From: Brasilonema angustatum HA4187-MV1
GTDB lineage: Bacteria > Cyanobacteriota > Cyanobacteriia > Cyanobacteriales > Nostocaceae
Length of the DNA stretch: 64,000 nt
Direction: 5' to 3'
NCBI GenBank assembly: GCA_019359695.1
Contig: JAHHGV010000008.1
Location: 62,001 to 126,000 of the forward strand
Each line of letters starts with the position of its first letter. Within the stretch, counting starts at the first letter, position 1. Shown piece by piece: positions 17,883 through 28,311 of the stretch. The notes beneath the pieces were generated by a model, which did no database searches, had not been told where the DNA came from, and saw only the letters and a program-made list of their open reading frames with translations. Made by a program: the position numbers and the translations under genes.

Positions 17883-19136
17883 ATGAAAATAGAAACAAAT
17901 CACAACTTTCACCTAACCTACTGCACGAATATTCATCCTGGTGAAGAATGGAGCAAAGTCTTTGCCAACTTAAAGCAATACATTCCTGCACTCAAAGCAC
18001 AGCTAGCCCCAGAAAAACCCTATGGTATTGGATTGCGTTTAGCAGATGTCGCAACCAGAGAACTGCTACAAGGAAACGCCTTAGCCGAGTTTCAGTCATG
18101 GTTAACAGAACTTGACTTATACGTGTTTACCTTAAATGGTTTTCCCTTCGGTGGATTTCATTGGCAGGTTGTCAAAGACCAAGTTTATGCACCAGACTGG
18201 TCTAAGCAGGAGCGATTGGAGTATACCCTACGACTGGTAAATATCCTGGCACAACTCTTGCCCGCCGATATGGAGGGTAGCATTTCTACACTACCGTTGT
18301 CATATAAACCTTGGTTCAAAGGAAATCAACTTTTCCTGACGTCATTAACAAGTAGTGCCAGCCTCAACTTAGCACAGGTCGTGGCACAAATGGCACGCAT
18401 CCGAAGCGAAACAGGAAAACTCCTGCACATAGATTTAGAACCAGAACCAGATGGATTGATAGAAAATGCGGCTGAAGTGGTTGATTATTTCCAGACGCAG
18501 TTGTTGCCGATTGGGGGAGAATATTTAACAAAGCATCTGGGGATTTCTTTAGAAGCAGCTGAAGCTCTAATACTAGAACACGTCCGTGTTTGTTATGATA
18601 CGTGCCACTTTGCTGTGGAGTATGAAAACCCAGTTTCGGTTTTCAAGCAATTTCAAGCAGCAGGAATTCAAGTTGGTAAAATTCAAATCAGTGCTGCGTT
18701 GCAAGTGAACATACCCAACGATATAGAACAGCGCTCTTTAGTGAAAAAGCGGTTACTTCCTTTTGCTGAGTCTACGTACTTACATCAAGTCATAGCCCGC
18801 GAAAGTACAGGACGCTTACGTCATTATACAGATTTGGAAAAGGCTTTACCAGATTTGGATAATACCACAGATCGTGAATGGCGGATTCACTTTCATGTCC
18901 CGATTTTTATCCATGATTACCAACTGTTCCAATCTACTCAAGACGACATTTCTACCGTGTTAGACTTGCTGCAAATCAATCATGCCTGTAGCCACCTGGA
19001 AATTGAAACTTATACTTGGGAAGTGCTGCCGACTGAGATGAAACTAGATTTACTAGCATCAATCCAACGAGAGTATGAGTGGGTGTTATCAAAAATGTTA
19101 GTGAATAGCAGTCCTTTAGATTTGATCAGCTGTTAA
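17883..19136 (+). CDS. eboE: EboE, xylose-isomerase-like TIM-barrel protein
   Basis: A 417-residue protein with the character of the sugar phosphate isomerase/epimerase TIM-barrel family. It starts with HLTYCTNIHPGEEW, a signature of EboE proteins. Putative metal ligands appear in LHIDLEPEPDG near residue 180 and in VCYDTCHFAVEYEN near residue 240, with later acidic and histidine positions (HFHVPIFIHDYQ, LEIETYTWEVLP). Cytoplasmic; no signal peptide. The ATG at 17883 is preceded by a weak site. It is followed 37 bases later by eboF, consistent with one operon. Substrate unknown; it belongs to the metabolite-trafficking set linked to scytonemin monomer export. Confidence 0.88.
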   Translation: MKIETNHNFHLTYCTNIHPGEEWSKVFANLKQYIPALKAQLAPEKPYGIGLRLADVATRELLQGNALAEFQSWLTELDLYVFTLNGFPFGGFHWQVVKDQVYAPDWSKQERLEYTLRLVNILAQLLPADMEGSISTLPLSYKPWFKGNQLFLTSLTSSASLNLAQVVAQMARIRSETGKLLHIDLEPEPDGLIENAAEVVDYFQTQLLPIGGEYLTKHLGISLEAAEALILEHVRVCYDTCHFAVEYENPVSVFKQFQAAGIQVGKIQISAALQVNIPNDIEQRSLVKKRLLPFAESTYLHQVIARESTGRLRHYTDLEKALPDLDNTTDREWRIHFHVPIFIHDYQLFQSTQDDISTVLDLLQINHACSHLEIETYTWEVLPTEMKLDLLASIQREYEWVLSKMLVNSSPLDLISC

Positions 19137-19173
19137 GCTTCCTACTGAATTATAAAGTTATTTACATCAGACT

Positions 19174-20544
19174 ATGAATAAAACTGTTGTTCTCAACGTA
19201 GTAGGATTAACGCCTAGTCTACTGGGAGAGAATACACCGTCGCTGTCACGTTGGGCGGCTTCTGGGAAAGTGAGTGCGATCACCCCCGTGTTACCTGCTG
19301 TCACCTGCACCGCTCAAGCAACCTATCTCACAGGCAAAATGCCGAATGAACATGGCATTGTTGCTAATGGGTGGTACTTTCGCGACGAGTGTGAAGTAAA
19401 ATTTTGGCGACAATCTAACAAACTCGTTCAGGCTCCTAAAGTGTGGGACATAGCACGCTCGTTAGATCCATCTTTTACCTGCGCCAATTTGTTTTGGTGG
19501 TACAACATGTACTCGTCAGCGGACTATACAGTGACTCCCCGACCAATGTATCCGGCTGATGGGAGAAAAATTCCCGACATTTATACACAGCCTCATGAAT
19601 GGCGATCCCAACTCCAAGCTGAACTAGGTCAGTTTCCTCTGTTTAATTTCTGGGGTCCTAACACATCCATTGCTTCTACTAAGTGGATCGCTAAGAGCGC
19701 CAAGTGGGTAGAAGAAAGCTGCGATCCAACGCTGACTTTAATTTACCTGCCTCATCTGGACTATTGCTTGCAAAAGTTTGCTCCTGAGGACAAGCGAGTC
19801 ACCAAGAATTTACAAGAAATTGACGCTGTTTGCGGCGATTTGATTCAGTACTACGAAAATCGAGGTGCTCAAGTTATTGTTTTGTCAGAATACGGTATTA
19901 CACCCGTATCCCAACCCGTCCACCTCAATCGGAAACTGCGGGAAAATGGTTTGCTAACCGTGCGTGAGGAATTGGGGCGAGAACTGCTTGATCCCGGTGC
20001 AAGTCAGGCTTTTGCTGTCGCTGACCATCAAATTGCTCATGTTTATGTGAATGACCCGTTTTATATTCCTAAAGTGCGATCGCTCTTAGAAGACACCCAC
20101 GGTGTTGCTCAAGTTTTAGGCGAAGACGAAAAGCCAGCTTACGGTCTGAATCACTCAAGGTCAGGAGAATTAGTGGCGATCGCAAATTCAGATGCTTGGT
20201 TTACATACTACTATTGGCTTGATGACAATCGTGCCCCTGATTTTGCCAGAACAGTTGATATTCATCGTAAGCCTGGTTATGATCCTGTGGAATTATTCAT
20301 CGAGCCGGATATCAAATTTCCCCAGTTCAAAATTGGTTTAAAACTGCTGAAAAAACAGCTTGGTTTTCGCTACTTAATGGATGTTATTCCCTTAGATCCT
20401 ACTTTAGTGCGTGGCTCTCATGGTTGTGTCACTGCTCCTCCTGCCAATAGACCATTATTTATGACTCGCCAAACTCACTTACTTGAGTCTGAATCAATAG
20501 CCGCCAGAGATGTTTGTCACTTAATTCTTAAACACCTTGAATAA
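19174..20544 (+). CDS. eboF: EboF, alkaline-phosphatase-superfamily phosphodiesterase-like protein
   Basis: A 456-residue type I phosphodiesterase/nucleotide pyrophosphatase family protein. The probable nucleophile threonine lies in PAVTCTAQATYLTGKMP, around residues 43-47. Metal-binding positions expected of the superfamily are seen in YLPHLDYCLQ and in the HSRSGELVAIANSDAWF segment. The C-terminus has RGSHGCVTAPPANRP, also typical. No signal peptide. It is the last of eboDEF and ends the ebo block. The substrate is unknown; release of a phosphorylated or nucleotide-linked carrier would fit a trafficking role, but that is inference. Confidence 0.88.
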   Translation: MNKTVVLNVVGLTPSLLGENTPSLSRWAASGKVSAITPVLPAVTCTAQATYLTGKMPNEHGIVANGWYFRDECEVKFWRQSNKLVQAPKVWDIARSLDPSFTCANLFWWYNMYSSADYTVTPRPMYPADGRKIPDIYTQPHEWRSQLQAELGQFPLFNFWGPNTSIASTKWIAKSAKWVEESCDPTLTLIYLPHLDYCLQKFAPEDKRVTKNLQEIDAVCGDLIQYYENRGAQVIVLSEYGITPVSQPVHLNRKLRENGLLTVREELGRELLDPGASQAFAVADHQIAHVYVNDPFYIPKVRSLLEDTHGVAQVLGEDEKPAYGLNHSRSGELVAIANSDAWFTYYYWLDDNRAPDFARTVDIHRKPGYDPVELFIEPDIKFPQFKIGLKLLKKQLGFRYLMDVIPLDPTLVRGSHGCVTAPPANRPLFMTRQTHLLESESIAARDVCHLILKHLE

Positions 20545-21091
20545 AAATTTTTAAAAAAAATTATAACTTTGGGTAGAAGCGACACAATACACTCATATAC
20601 TTTTAGGAATTGTATCTAGTCACAATAGTATGAGCCAAAGATTTGACACATCTATCAAAAAATTGTTCATATCTCATTGCTTAACATTTAGATACGCTAA
20701 TCTCATACCAAGTAGCATTCAAATCTAAAACTTTGCTTGAGGTTTTGACTGTTGACACTAAATAGTTAGCATTCAAAAGTTGAAAGTATAAGCTTGTTAC
20801 CTGATTGAATGTAACATCATATTCCAACAGGTTTATTAGTTCGTTTTATTTAGGCAATAAAATTCTTATTTGAATAGACAACTAGAATGACACCCAGTTT
20901 TGGACAAGTTCTATGTGTGATTTCTTGCTGATCACAGCTTGTATGATTTTTTTAGTGTGAATATATAGTTACATAGTTTAGATACACAATAATTTAGAAT
21001 AATTAGTCATTTCACCACTTGCTACAACGCGCCTAACGCCCAAAAATCAAGTGGTTCCCAATGACTGATGACTACTTCAGAGAAATAGCGC
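20545..21091. other. Intergenic gap between eboF and trpE
   Basis: A 547-base AT-rich gap with no convincing gene or strong hairpin. It probably holds a promoter for the trp block, since this is the longest break inside the scytonemin locus. No leader peptide with clustered Trp codons was recognised, so classical trp attenuation is not evident. Confidence 0.4.
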
Positions 21092-23290
21092 ATGATTGTT
21101 GATTCTCATTCCTACACAACTGTTGGCGGTATAAATATATTTCGCTCAATCAGTGAAGTACAGACGGACACAGCTCTCGACGAAATTTTGTTTCACCTGA
21201 ACTCTCAGCGTGGAGGTTTACTCAAAAGTAGCTACGAGTATCCAGGGAGATATAAAAGGTGGGCGATTGGATTTGTTAATCCACCACTGGAGGTGACAAC
21301 ACGTGAGAACACTTTCACGCTAAGAGCGCTCAACAATAGAGGCAAAGTGCTTCTACCAGTTCTTTTGACGCGATTGTCGGCGCATTCTCAACTTCAAGAG
21401 GTTGAATTAGAGAATCATGACATCAAGGGTTTTGTCAAGCCAGCTGTGCAACTATTTGTAGAAGAAGAGCGCAGTAAGCAACCTTCTGCATTCACACTTA
21501 TCCGCGATATCCTCCATACTTTCTCTAGTAATGAAGACGAGCATTTAGGACTGTATGGAGCATTTGGATATGACTTGGTATTCCAGTTTGAACCCATTCC
21601 CAGGCGTTTAGAGCGTCCCACAGATCAACGGGATTTAGTACTGTATCTACCAGATGAACTACTGATTGTTGACTACTACTCGCAACGATCATACCGTATA
21701 CAGTACGAGTTTGAAACAGGGCATGGTAGTACCAAAAATCTTCCACGAACAGGTGACTCGGTTGATTATAAAGGAGAGCGCCATGTTCCCGTTCTAGCTT
21801 CTGACCATAAATCAGGAGAGTATGCAAATCAAGTAAAAGTCGCACTAGATTACTTTCGTCGGGGAGACTTATTTGAAGTTGTTCCCAGTCAAAGCTTTTT
21901 TGAATCCTGTGAACAACCACCGAGCAAACTATTCCAAACACTACAGCAAATCAATCCCAGTCCCTATGGGTTTATATTTAACTTAGGTGGAGAGTATCTG
22001 ATCGGTGCATCTCCAGAAATGTTTGTGCGAGTCGAAGGTAGGCGTGTAGAGACTTGCCCAATCAGTGGGACAATTACCCGAGGACAAGATGCTCTAGATG
22101 ATGCTGAGCAGATTCGTCAACTCCTCAACTCTGGAAAGGAAGAAGCTGAACTGACCATGTGTACAGACGTGGATCGTAATGACAAATCACGGATTTGCGA
22201 ACCAGGCTCGGTACAAGTGATTGGTCGTCGTCAAATAGAATTGTATAGCCACTTGATTCACACAGTGGATCATGTAGAAGGATTATTAAGACCAGAATTT
22301 GATGCTTTGGATGCCTTTTTGAGCCATACTTGGGCAGTCACAGTCACAGGCGCACCCAAACGCTCAGCAATCCAGTTTATCGAAAACCATGAGCGGAGTG
22401 CTCGACGTTGGTATGGTGGCGCTGTTGGTTACTTAAACTTCAACGGCGATTTTAACACCGGATTGATTTTGCGGACAATTCGGTTAAAAGACTCAATCGC
22501 CGAGGTGAGAGTTGGCGCTACAATTCTTTATGACTCCTTGCCATCAGCAGAAGAACAAGAGACAATGACTAAAGCTGCGGCTTTATTTGAGACAATTCGT
22601 CGCGCGAAGCAGGAAAAAAAATCAGAAGAATCTCAGCTAACAAAATTGAGCGCCTGCATCCAAGATGTTGAACCTAGTAAGCGCATCTTACTCATCGACT
22701 ACGAAGATTCATTTGTTCACACACTCGCAAATTACATCCGCCAAACCGGTGCTACAGTCACAACACTACGTCATGGTTTCTCAGAATCGCTGTTTGACAC
22801 AGAACGTCCAGACTTAGTTGTTCTATCTCCTGGTCCTGGTAGACCGAATGATTTTCGTGTTCCAGAAACTGTCCAGGCTTGCTTACGTCGGCAAATTCCA
22901 CTTTTTGGAGTCTGTCTAGGACTTCAAGGCATTGTTGAATCGTTTGGTGGAGAACTGGGAGTTCTCAACTATCCTCAACATGGCAAGTCTTCACGGATTT
23001 TTGTCAACGATTCAAATTCTGTCCTGTTCAAGGGTTTGCCAGAATCGTTTTCTGTGGGTAGATATCATTCCTTGTTTGCCTTACCGGAAAAATTGCCAGC
23101 ACAACTGAACGTAACAGCCATTTCTCATGACCATGTGATCATGGCAATTGAGCATCAAACACTTCCTATAGCAGCTGTGCAATTTCATCCAGAATCCATT
23201 ATGACTCTGGCAGGAGAACTTGGTCTGGCAATTATTAAAAACGTAGTGCGTGCATACACCCAAACTCAAGAGTCAATAGTCATTCGTTAA
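21092..23290 (+). CDS. trpE: Fused anthranilate synthase (TrpE-TrpG)
   Basis: A 732-residue single-chain anthranilate synthase, making anthranilate from chorismate and glutamine. The TrpE part (about residues 1-510) has [18 protein letters not shown], the [10 protein letters not shown] loop, [16 protein letters not shown] and [17 protein letters not shown]. The TrpG amidotransferase part starts at [18 protein letters not shown] and holds the nucleophile C608 in GVCLGLQG and the His-Glu of FHPESIMTL. This fused form is the one reported for scytonemin clusters and some proteobacteria, in contrast to separate housekeeping trpE and trpG. It supplies tryptophan for ScyB. trpC follows after 28 bases. 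Confidence 0.95.
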   Translation: MIVDSHSYTTVGGINIFRSISEVQTDTALDEILFHLNSQRGGLLKSSYEYPGRYKRWAIGFVNPPLEVTTRENTFTLRALNNRGKVLLPVLLTRLSAHSQLQEVELENHDIKGFVKPAVQLFVEEERSKQPSAFTLIRDILHTFSSNEDEHLGLYGAFGYDLVFQFEPIPRRLERPTDQRDLVLYLPDELLIVDYYSQRSYRIQYEFETGHGSTKNLPRTGDSVDYKGERHVPVLASDHKSGEYANQVKVALDYFRRGDLFEVVPSQSFFESCEQPPSKLFQTLQQINPSPYGFIFNLGGEYLIGASPEMFVRVEGRRVETCPISGTITRGQDALDDAEQIRQLLNSGKEEAELTMCTDVDRNDKSRICEPGSVQVIGRRQIELYSHLIHTVDHVEGLLRPEFDALDAFLSHTWAVTVTGAPKRSAIQFIENHERSARRWYGGAVGYLNFNGDFNTGLILRTIRLKDSIAEVRVGATILYDSLPSAEEQETMTKAAALFETIRRAKQEKKSEESQLTKLSACIQDVEPSKRILLIDYEDSFVHTLANYIRQTGATVTTLRHGFSESLFDTERPDLVVLSPGPGRPNDFRVPETVQACLRRQIPLFGVCLGLQGIVESFGGELGVLNYPQHGKSSRIFVNDSNSVLFKGLPESFSVGRYHSLFALPEKLPAQLNVTAISHDHVIMAIEHQTLPIAAVQFHPESIMTLAGELGLAIIKNVVRAYTQTQESIVIR

Positions 23291-23318
23291 AATCACTCCC
23301 TCATCTGGTAAGCAGCAT

Positions 23319-24155
23319 ATGAGTAACTCAGTCGCTACTGCTAATGTCCGTCCACGCCACATTCTCGAAGAGATTGTGTGGTACAAGAAGCAAGAGGTCG
23401 CACAAATGCGGCAAGAACTGCCACTAGCGACTTTGCAACAGCAGTTAAATGCTGCTCCAAGTGTACGAGATTTTCTAACGACTTTAAAGCAAAATCCTCA
23501 TCAACCAAGCTTGATTGCAGAGGTTAAGAAAGCTTCGCCGAGTCGTGGAGTTCTCCGGGCTGACTTTGATCCAGTGGCGATCGCCCAAGCTTATGAGCAA
23601 GGTGGTACAGCTTGTCTATCTGTTTTGACTGACACTAAGTTCTTTCAAGGCAGTTTTGATAACCTGCGTAATATCAGACAGCAAGTTGCACTTCCACTAC
23701 TGTGTAAAGAGTTTATCATCGATATCTACCAAATCTATTATGCACGGGTAGCAGGCGCAGACGCTGTACTGCTGATTGCTGCCATCCTTAGCGATGAAGC
23801 ACTTCAAGACTTTTTGCGCGTGATTCACGATTTGGGAATGAAAGCTTTGGTAGAAGTTCATACCTTAGCTGAACTGGATCGAGTGCTAAAACTTGATGAC
23901 CTGCGCTTAGTGGGGATCAATAATCGCAATCTAGAAGATTTTACTGTGGATATCAGACTCACTCAGCAACTTGTAGAAGAGCGACGCTCAAAGTTGCAAA
24001 GCTTTGGTATTACCATAGTCAGTGAGTCTGGTTTATATACTCCTGCTGATTTATCATTTGTCGCCCAAGCGGGTGTTCGTGCCGTTTTGGTAGGAGAGTC
24101 GTTAGTCAAACAAGCTGATCTACAGCAGGCTGTGCGTAGTCTGCTCAACTCCTAG
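23319..24155 (+). CDS. trpC: Indole-3-glycerol phosphate synthase
   Basis: A 278-residue TIM-barrel enzyme closing the indole ring in tryptophan synthesis. The family motif [15 protein letters not shown] lies near residues 66-80, with the catalytic lysine there and a second in [23 protein letters not shown] and VSESGL complete the active site. Length is normal for a stand-alone cyanobacterial TrpC. It is the second gene of the cluster-specific trp block, 28 bases after trpE and 32 before the reductase gene. Confidence 0.95.
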   Translation: MSNSVATANVRPRHILEEIVWYKKQEVAQMRQELPLATLQQQLNAAPSVRDFLTTLKQNPHQPSLIAEVKKASPSRGVLRADFDPVAIAQAYEQGGTACLSVLTDTKFFQGSFDNLRNIRQQVALPLLCKEFIIDIYQIYYARVAGADAVLLIAAILSDEALQDFLRVIHDLGMKALVEVHTLAELDRVLKLDDLRLVGINNRNLEDFTVDIRLTQQLVEERRSKLQSFGITIVSESGLYTPADLSFVAQAGVRAVLVGESLVKQADLQQAVRSLLNS

Positions 24156-24187
24156 CACCTCACAGTAGTGACAAAGGAAAAACGGGC

Positions 24188-25147
24188 ATGAAAGCTATGG
24201 TGATAACAGGCTTCGGAAGTCCAGAAGTTTTTGCTCAGCGCGAGGTGGATAAGCCGATACCAGGTAAAAACGAAGTTTTGGTCAAGGTTTATGCAACATC
24301 AGTTAATCCTGCTGATTGTGGAGTACGCCAAGGACTGTTTGGATCTAGGATAAAACTACCTGCAATTCTCGGCTACGACGTTTCAGGAGTCGTTGAGGCG
24401 ATTGGAGAAAACGTCAGAGATTTTCAGGTCGGTGACGAAGTCTATTACGCCATAGGACTTATGGATGGTCAGGGTGCAAATACTGAATATCATGTCATTA
24501 ATGAGTCAATTCTTACCAAAAAACCCGCCAATTTATCGCATACAGAAGCGGCTAGTGTGCCGGTGGCGGGCGGTACAGCATGGGCTGCTTTGTTCGATAG
24601 AGCAAGTCTTAAAGTAGGCGAGACCATACTGATTCATGGTGGTGCAGGGGGTGTAGGCTGCTTCGCTATCCAAATTGCCAAAGCAGCAGGTGCTTATGTT
24701 TACACAACCTGCGGCAGTTATGATTTTGATTTGGTGAAGTCTATCGGTGCAGATAGAGTGATAGACTACCGTAACGAAAACTTTATCGACATTATCTTGA
24801 AAGAAACGGGTGGTGAAGGAGTTGATGTGACTTTTTCTACCGTACCAGGCGAAGTTTTAGCCCAAAGCCTAACAGTAACGAAAGTTGAGGGTCGCGCTGT
24901 GACAGTCACAGGCGTACAGGGTGACCTTAACCCAGCTATTTTCAAAAATATTACAGTTCACTTTGTACACTTAGAAAATGCCCGCCCGAAACTCGAAGCT
25001 TTGAGAAAGCTCATTGAACGGGGTCAAATCAAACCTGTGGTTGGAATGACGTTTCCTCTAAGTCAAATTGCCCAAGCCCATCAAAAACTTGAGAAAGGGG
25101 GCAAAGGTGTACGCGGTAAGATTGTTGTGCAAGTTGCTGACTCGTAG
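24188..25147 (+). CDS. Zinc-type alcohol dehydrogenase/quinone reductase (MDR family)
   Basis: A 319-residue medium-chain reductase of the quinone oxidoreductase type. A GroES-like N-terminal domain (VYATSVNPADCGVRQG, then LGYDVSGVVEAIG) is followed by a Rossmann NADPH motif HGGAGGVGCFAIQIAKAAGA near residues 150-170. Structural zinc cysteines are lacking, as in QOR proteins. It sits inside the trp block, with 32 bases from trpC and 58 to trpA, so it is probably cotranscribed. This gene is not part of the N. punctiforme core cluster as I know it. It could reduce a pigment intermediate or a quinone, but the substrate is not visible from sequence. Confidence 0.88.
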   Translation: MKAMVITGFGSPEVFAQREVDKPIPGKNEVLVKVYATSVNPADCGVRQGLFGSRIKLPAILGYDVSGVVEAIGENVRDFQVGDEVYYAIGLMDGQGANTEYHVINESILTKKPANLSHTEAASVPVAGGTAWAALFDRASLKVGETILIHGGAGGVGCFAIQIAKAAGAYVYTTCGSYDFDLVKSIGADRVIDYRNENFIDIILKETGGEGVDVTFSTVPGEVLAQSLTVTKVEGRAVTVTGVQGDLNPAIFKNITVHFVHLENARPKLEALRKLIERGQIKPVVGMTFPLSQIAQAHQKLEKGGKGVRGKIVVQVADS

Positions 25148-25205
25148 TAGGCGATTGCAACACTGACTACTAAACCAATACTCATTACTTAGGTGCATTA
25201 TTCTG

Positions 25206-26033
25206 ATGAGTTCCATTTCCCAACGTTTTCAATCTTTAAGAGATCGCAATCAGCGCGCTTTAATTCCCTTCATCACAGCTGGAGATCCTGACTTACAAAC
25301 CACAAAAGAAGCTTTACGCATCTTAGACAGCAATGGTGCTGACTTTATTGAACTCGGTGTTCCTTACTCTGATCCACTAGCAGATGGTCCTGTGATCCAA
25401 GCGGCTGCTACTCGTGCGTTGCACAAGGGAACTAAGTTAGAGCATGTGTTAGAGATTGTTGCCGATGTGAGTCCAAACTTGCAAGCGCCGATCATTTTAT
25501 TTACTTACTACAATCCAATTCTCAATCGGGGTGTTGAGTCGTTTCTGGCGCAACTCGCCAAGGTTGGAGTACGGGGATTAGTCGTACCAGACTTGCCGTT
25601 AGAAGAAGCAGAATATCTAATTAACACGGCTGCAGAATTTGGAATAGAAGTCATTTTACTTGTCGCTCCTACCAGTTCCAAAGAGCGAATTGAGGCGATC
25701 GCCAAGCAATCCCAAGGATTTATCTACCTTGTAAGTGTGACTGGTGTGACTGGTGTTCGCTCCCAACTACAAGATCGCGTCAAAACCTTACTAACCCAGA
25801 TGCGAAGCATAACTGATAAACCGATTGGTGTTGGCTTTGGCATCTCTGGACCAGAACAGGCACGTCAGGTAAGCGATTGGGGCGCAGATGGTGTTATTGT
25901 TGGCAGTGCCTTTGTTCAAAGATTAGCAAATGGTAGTCCCACAGAAGGACTGCAAGCTGTTGAACAACTTTCTCAAGAATTGAAAGCCGCAATTGCCCAA
26001 CCGTCTCTTCAAACGGTAGGTTCAATACAGTGA
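25206..26033 (+). CDS. trpA: Tryptophan synthase alpha chain
   Basis: A 275-residue TIM-barrel subunit that cleaves indole-3-glycerol phosphate to indole, which is channelled to TrpB. The catalytic acids are E49 in [16 protein letters not shown] and D60 in the same block. VAPTSS and [11 protein letters not shown] give the mobile loop, and [10 protein letters not shown] the phosphate site. Located between the reductase and trpB, with a 92-base gap to trpB that includes an STRR-like sequence (GTTATCAGTTATCAGT). Confidence 0.96.
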   Translation: MSSISQRFQSLRDRNQRALIPFITAGDPDLQTTKEALRILDSNGADFIELGVPYSDPLADGPVIQAAATRALHKGTKLEHVLEIVADVSPNLQAPIILFTYYNPILNRGVESFLAQLAKVGVRGLVVPDLPLEEAEYLINTAAEFGIEVILLVAPTSSKERIEAIAKQSQGFIYLVSVTGVTGVRSQLQDRVKTLLTQMRSITDKPIGVGFGISGPEQARQVSDWGADGVIVGSAFVQRLANGSPTEGLQAVEQLSQELKAAIAQPSLQTVGSIQ

Positions 26034-26125
26034 ACAGTTATCAGTTATCAGTCAAAAACAACTGTTGACTGTTAACTATTATTAAGACTCCTGAAAAGTT
26101 ACTAGAAGCTAAGAGGTTATATCTA

Positions 26126-27367
26126 GTGGTTAGCATCTCAGATATCAATAATAAAGTTGAATTGGCGACTGCAAGACCCGACTCCTTGGGGAGATTCGGA
26201 AAGTTCGGCGGTAAGTATGTTCCTGAAACCTTAATGCCCGCATTAAGTGAATTGGAAACAGCATATGAGCAATACCGCAACGAGCCAAGCTTCCAAGCAG
26301 AGTTACAAAATTTACTAAAAGACTATGTGGGACGCTCCACTCCCTTATATTTTGCCGAGCGTCTCACTACACACTACGCTCACAGTGATGGCACAGAACC
26401 ACAAATCTATCTCAAGCGGGAAGATTTAAATCATACAGGTGCTCACAAAATTAATAATGCTTTAGGTCAGGTGTTGTTGGCAAAGCGCATGGGTAAGCAA
26501 CGCATTATCGCTGAAACCGGAGCCGGTCAACATGGGGTCGCAACTGCGACCGTGTGCGCTCGCTTTGGTCTACAATGCGTGATTTACATGGGCATCCAGG
26601 ATATGCAACGCCAAGCCCTGAATGTGTTTCGGATGAAACTGATGGGGGCAGAAGTCCGTCCAGTAGAGGCGGGTACTGGAACACTCAAAGATGCAACCTC
26701 CGAGGCGATTCGGGACTGGGTGACAAACGTGGAAACGACTCACTACATCCTCGGTTCTGTTGCAGGTCCCCATCCGTACCCGATGATAGTACGCGATTTC
26801 CACGCTGTGATTGGTAAAGAAACTCGCGCTCAGTCTCAAGAAAAATGGGGAGGAATACCTGATATTCTCTTGGCTTGTGTTGGCGGTGGTTCCAATGCGA
26901 TTGGACTGTTCCATGAGTTTGTGGATGAACCATCTGTGCGCCTGATTGGAGTTGAAGCAGCGGGTGAAGGTGTTGACACCCAGAAGCACGCAGCAACTTT
27001 AACACTGGGACGAATCGGCGTGTTGCACGGGGCTATGAGCTATGTACTGCAAGATGATGATGGTCAGGTTATCGAAGCACATTCGATTAGTGCTGGTTTG
27101 GACTATCCAGGGGTTGGTCCTGAGCATAGCTATCTCAAGGAACTTGGTCGCGCGGAGTACTACAGCGTCAGCGATTCTGAAGCTTTGGAGGCGTTGCAGC
27201 TTTTGTCTCAACTAGAAGGAATTATTCCAGCTTTGGAAACCGCTCATGCGATCGCCTATTTAGCAAAGCTGTGTCCTCAGTTAAATGGTAGTCCTCGGAT
27301 TGTCATAAACTGCTCAGGCAGAGGCGACAAGGATGTGCAAACTGTTGCTAAAATCCTCAATTCTTAA
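26126..27367 (+). CDS. trpB: Tryptophan synthase beta chain
   Basis: A 413-residue PLP enzyme that condenses indole with serine to give tryptophan. The PLP lysine is K108 in [15 protein letters not shown]. The glutamate of AETGAGQHG and the phosphate-binding [10 protein letters not shown] motif are intact. The start is GTG at 26126, giving [12 protein letters not shown] before the conserved [15 protein letters not shown]; a GAGG lies about 12 bases upstream. It is the last gene of the scytonemin locus in this window. tyrP, trpD and aroG, which accompany it in N. punctiforme, are absent here. Confidence 0.95.
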   Translation: MVSISDINNKVELATARPDSLGRFGKFGGKYVPETLMPALSELETAYEQYRNEPSFQAELQNLLKDYVGRSTPLYFAERLTTHYAHSDGTEPQIYLKREDLNHTGAHKINNALGQVLLAKRMGKQRIIAETGAGQHGVATATVCARFGLQCVIYMGIQDMQRQALNVFRMKLMGAEVRPVEAGTGTLKDATSEAIRDWVTNVETTHYILGSVAGPHPYPMIVRDFHAVIGKETRAQSQEKWGGIPDILLACVGGGSNAIGLFHEFVDEPSVRLIGVEAAGEGVDTQKHAATLTLGRIGVLHGAMSYVLQDDDGQVIEAHSISAGLDYPGVGPEHSYLKELGRAEYYSVSDSEALEALQLLSQLEGIIPALETAHAIAYLAKLCPQLNGSPRIVINCSGRGDKDVQTVAKILNS

Positions 27368-27411
27368 TCTTTGTCCAAATATTAGGGACTATTGACTATT
27401 TGAAACGCAGT

Positions 27412-27522
27412 TATAGCAGTCCTAAATGAGATTGTAAATTGTCTCATGAGGGCGCTTAACAGGGAACAGGGAACGCTTAACAGGGAACAGGAATTGTTTA
27501 TAAATGATTTAGGATTGCTATA
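27412..27522. repeat. MITE-like inverted-repeat element with heptamer repeats inside
   Basis: About 111 bases bounded by inverted ends TATAGCAGTCCTAAAT and ATTTAGGATTGCTATA. Inside are tandem GGGAACA heptamers (27465-27490). The ends and size fit non-autonomous elements common in Nostocales. Confidence 0.7.
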
Positions 27523-27668
27523 TCTATTCAGTAGCTAGTCAGTTTGGTTCAGGAATTGTCAGTTTTGGGTAAAGTCGTTGATCGCAGATCCACACCCGAT
27601 CAACGTAGTTTAGTAGCTTCAGGACAGGTGTAGGAAGTAAAGTGTAGTATTTTGTGTTTTTAACAGAG

Positions 27669-27790
27669 ATATAGGAATCCGGTTTGATTTCTGAACAGCT
27701 CGTCAGGGCAGGGAACAGGGAACAGGGAACAGGGAAAAAGCAATACAGGTATACTGAGTTTTTTTCAAAAATCAAATAGGAGTCCTATAT
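27669..27790. repeat. MITE-like inverted-repeat element, family with TATAGGAATCC ends
   Basis: Inverted ends ATATAGGAATCCGGTTTGAT at the left and ATCAAATAGGAGTCCTATAT at the right, with tandem GGGAACA heptamers near 27712-27737 in the loop. A second member lies at 38993-39115. Confidence 0.75.
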
Positions 27791-28311
27791 TAATACTTTT
27801 GAGTTAGGGGGAAAGGGAAAAATTCATCCTTTGCCTCTTTCGCTTTAACGTTTTCCCAAGTAGCAAGGAAAATGAGTAGTGCTTATCCGAAAAGTATAGC
27901 CAGAGGTACTGCTATAAATTGAGCAGAAAAAACTATAATTGTCGATGTTCAACATCTTTCCAACGATATATTTTTACACTTATATTTTTTATATTTAACT
28001 AATAGAAAAATAACATAAAAAAATCTAAAAAAATGACAAATAAATCAAAAGAATTTTGATTGATAATTTTCTGAAAATTGCTTATTTTTTAGAGATAGTA
28101 GCGTTAATTACAGTTTTCATTAAGTGCTCTCTACATTCATTGGAGAATTTCCGAAACAAAGCCATTATTGATTTGTAATGCCCAGATAAATAATTACTAG
28201 TTTTGGCAATAACAGAGCAAGAAAAAATTAAAAAGACAGGCTTATTTTTTGCCTAGATTATATGCCTGTGCTTTCGTAACTTTTCACCTGGAAATAGGAG
28301 GATTCTCTCTA
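27791..28311. promoter_or_regulatory. AT-rich region upstream of the low-complexity protein genes
   Basis: About 520 bases, very AT-rich, with no gene. It ends in a perfect Shine-Dalgarno AGGAGG near 28296-28301 before the ATG at 28312. A promoter for the three low-complexity protein genes is expected here, but no specific element was identified. Confidence 0.4.
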
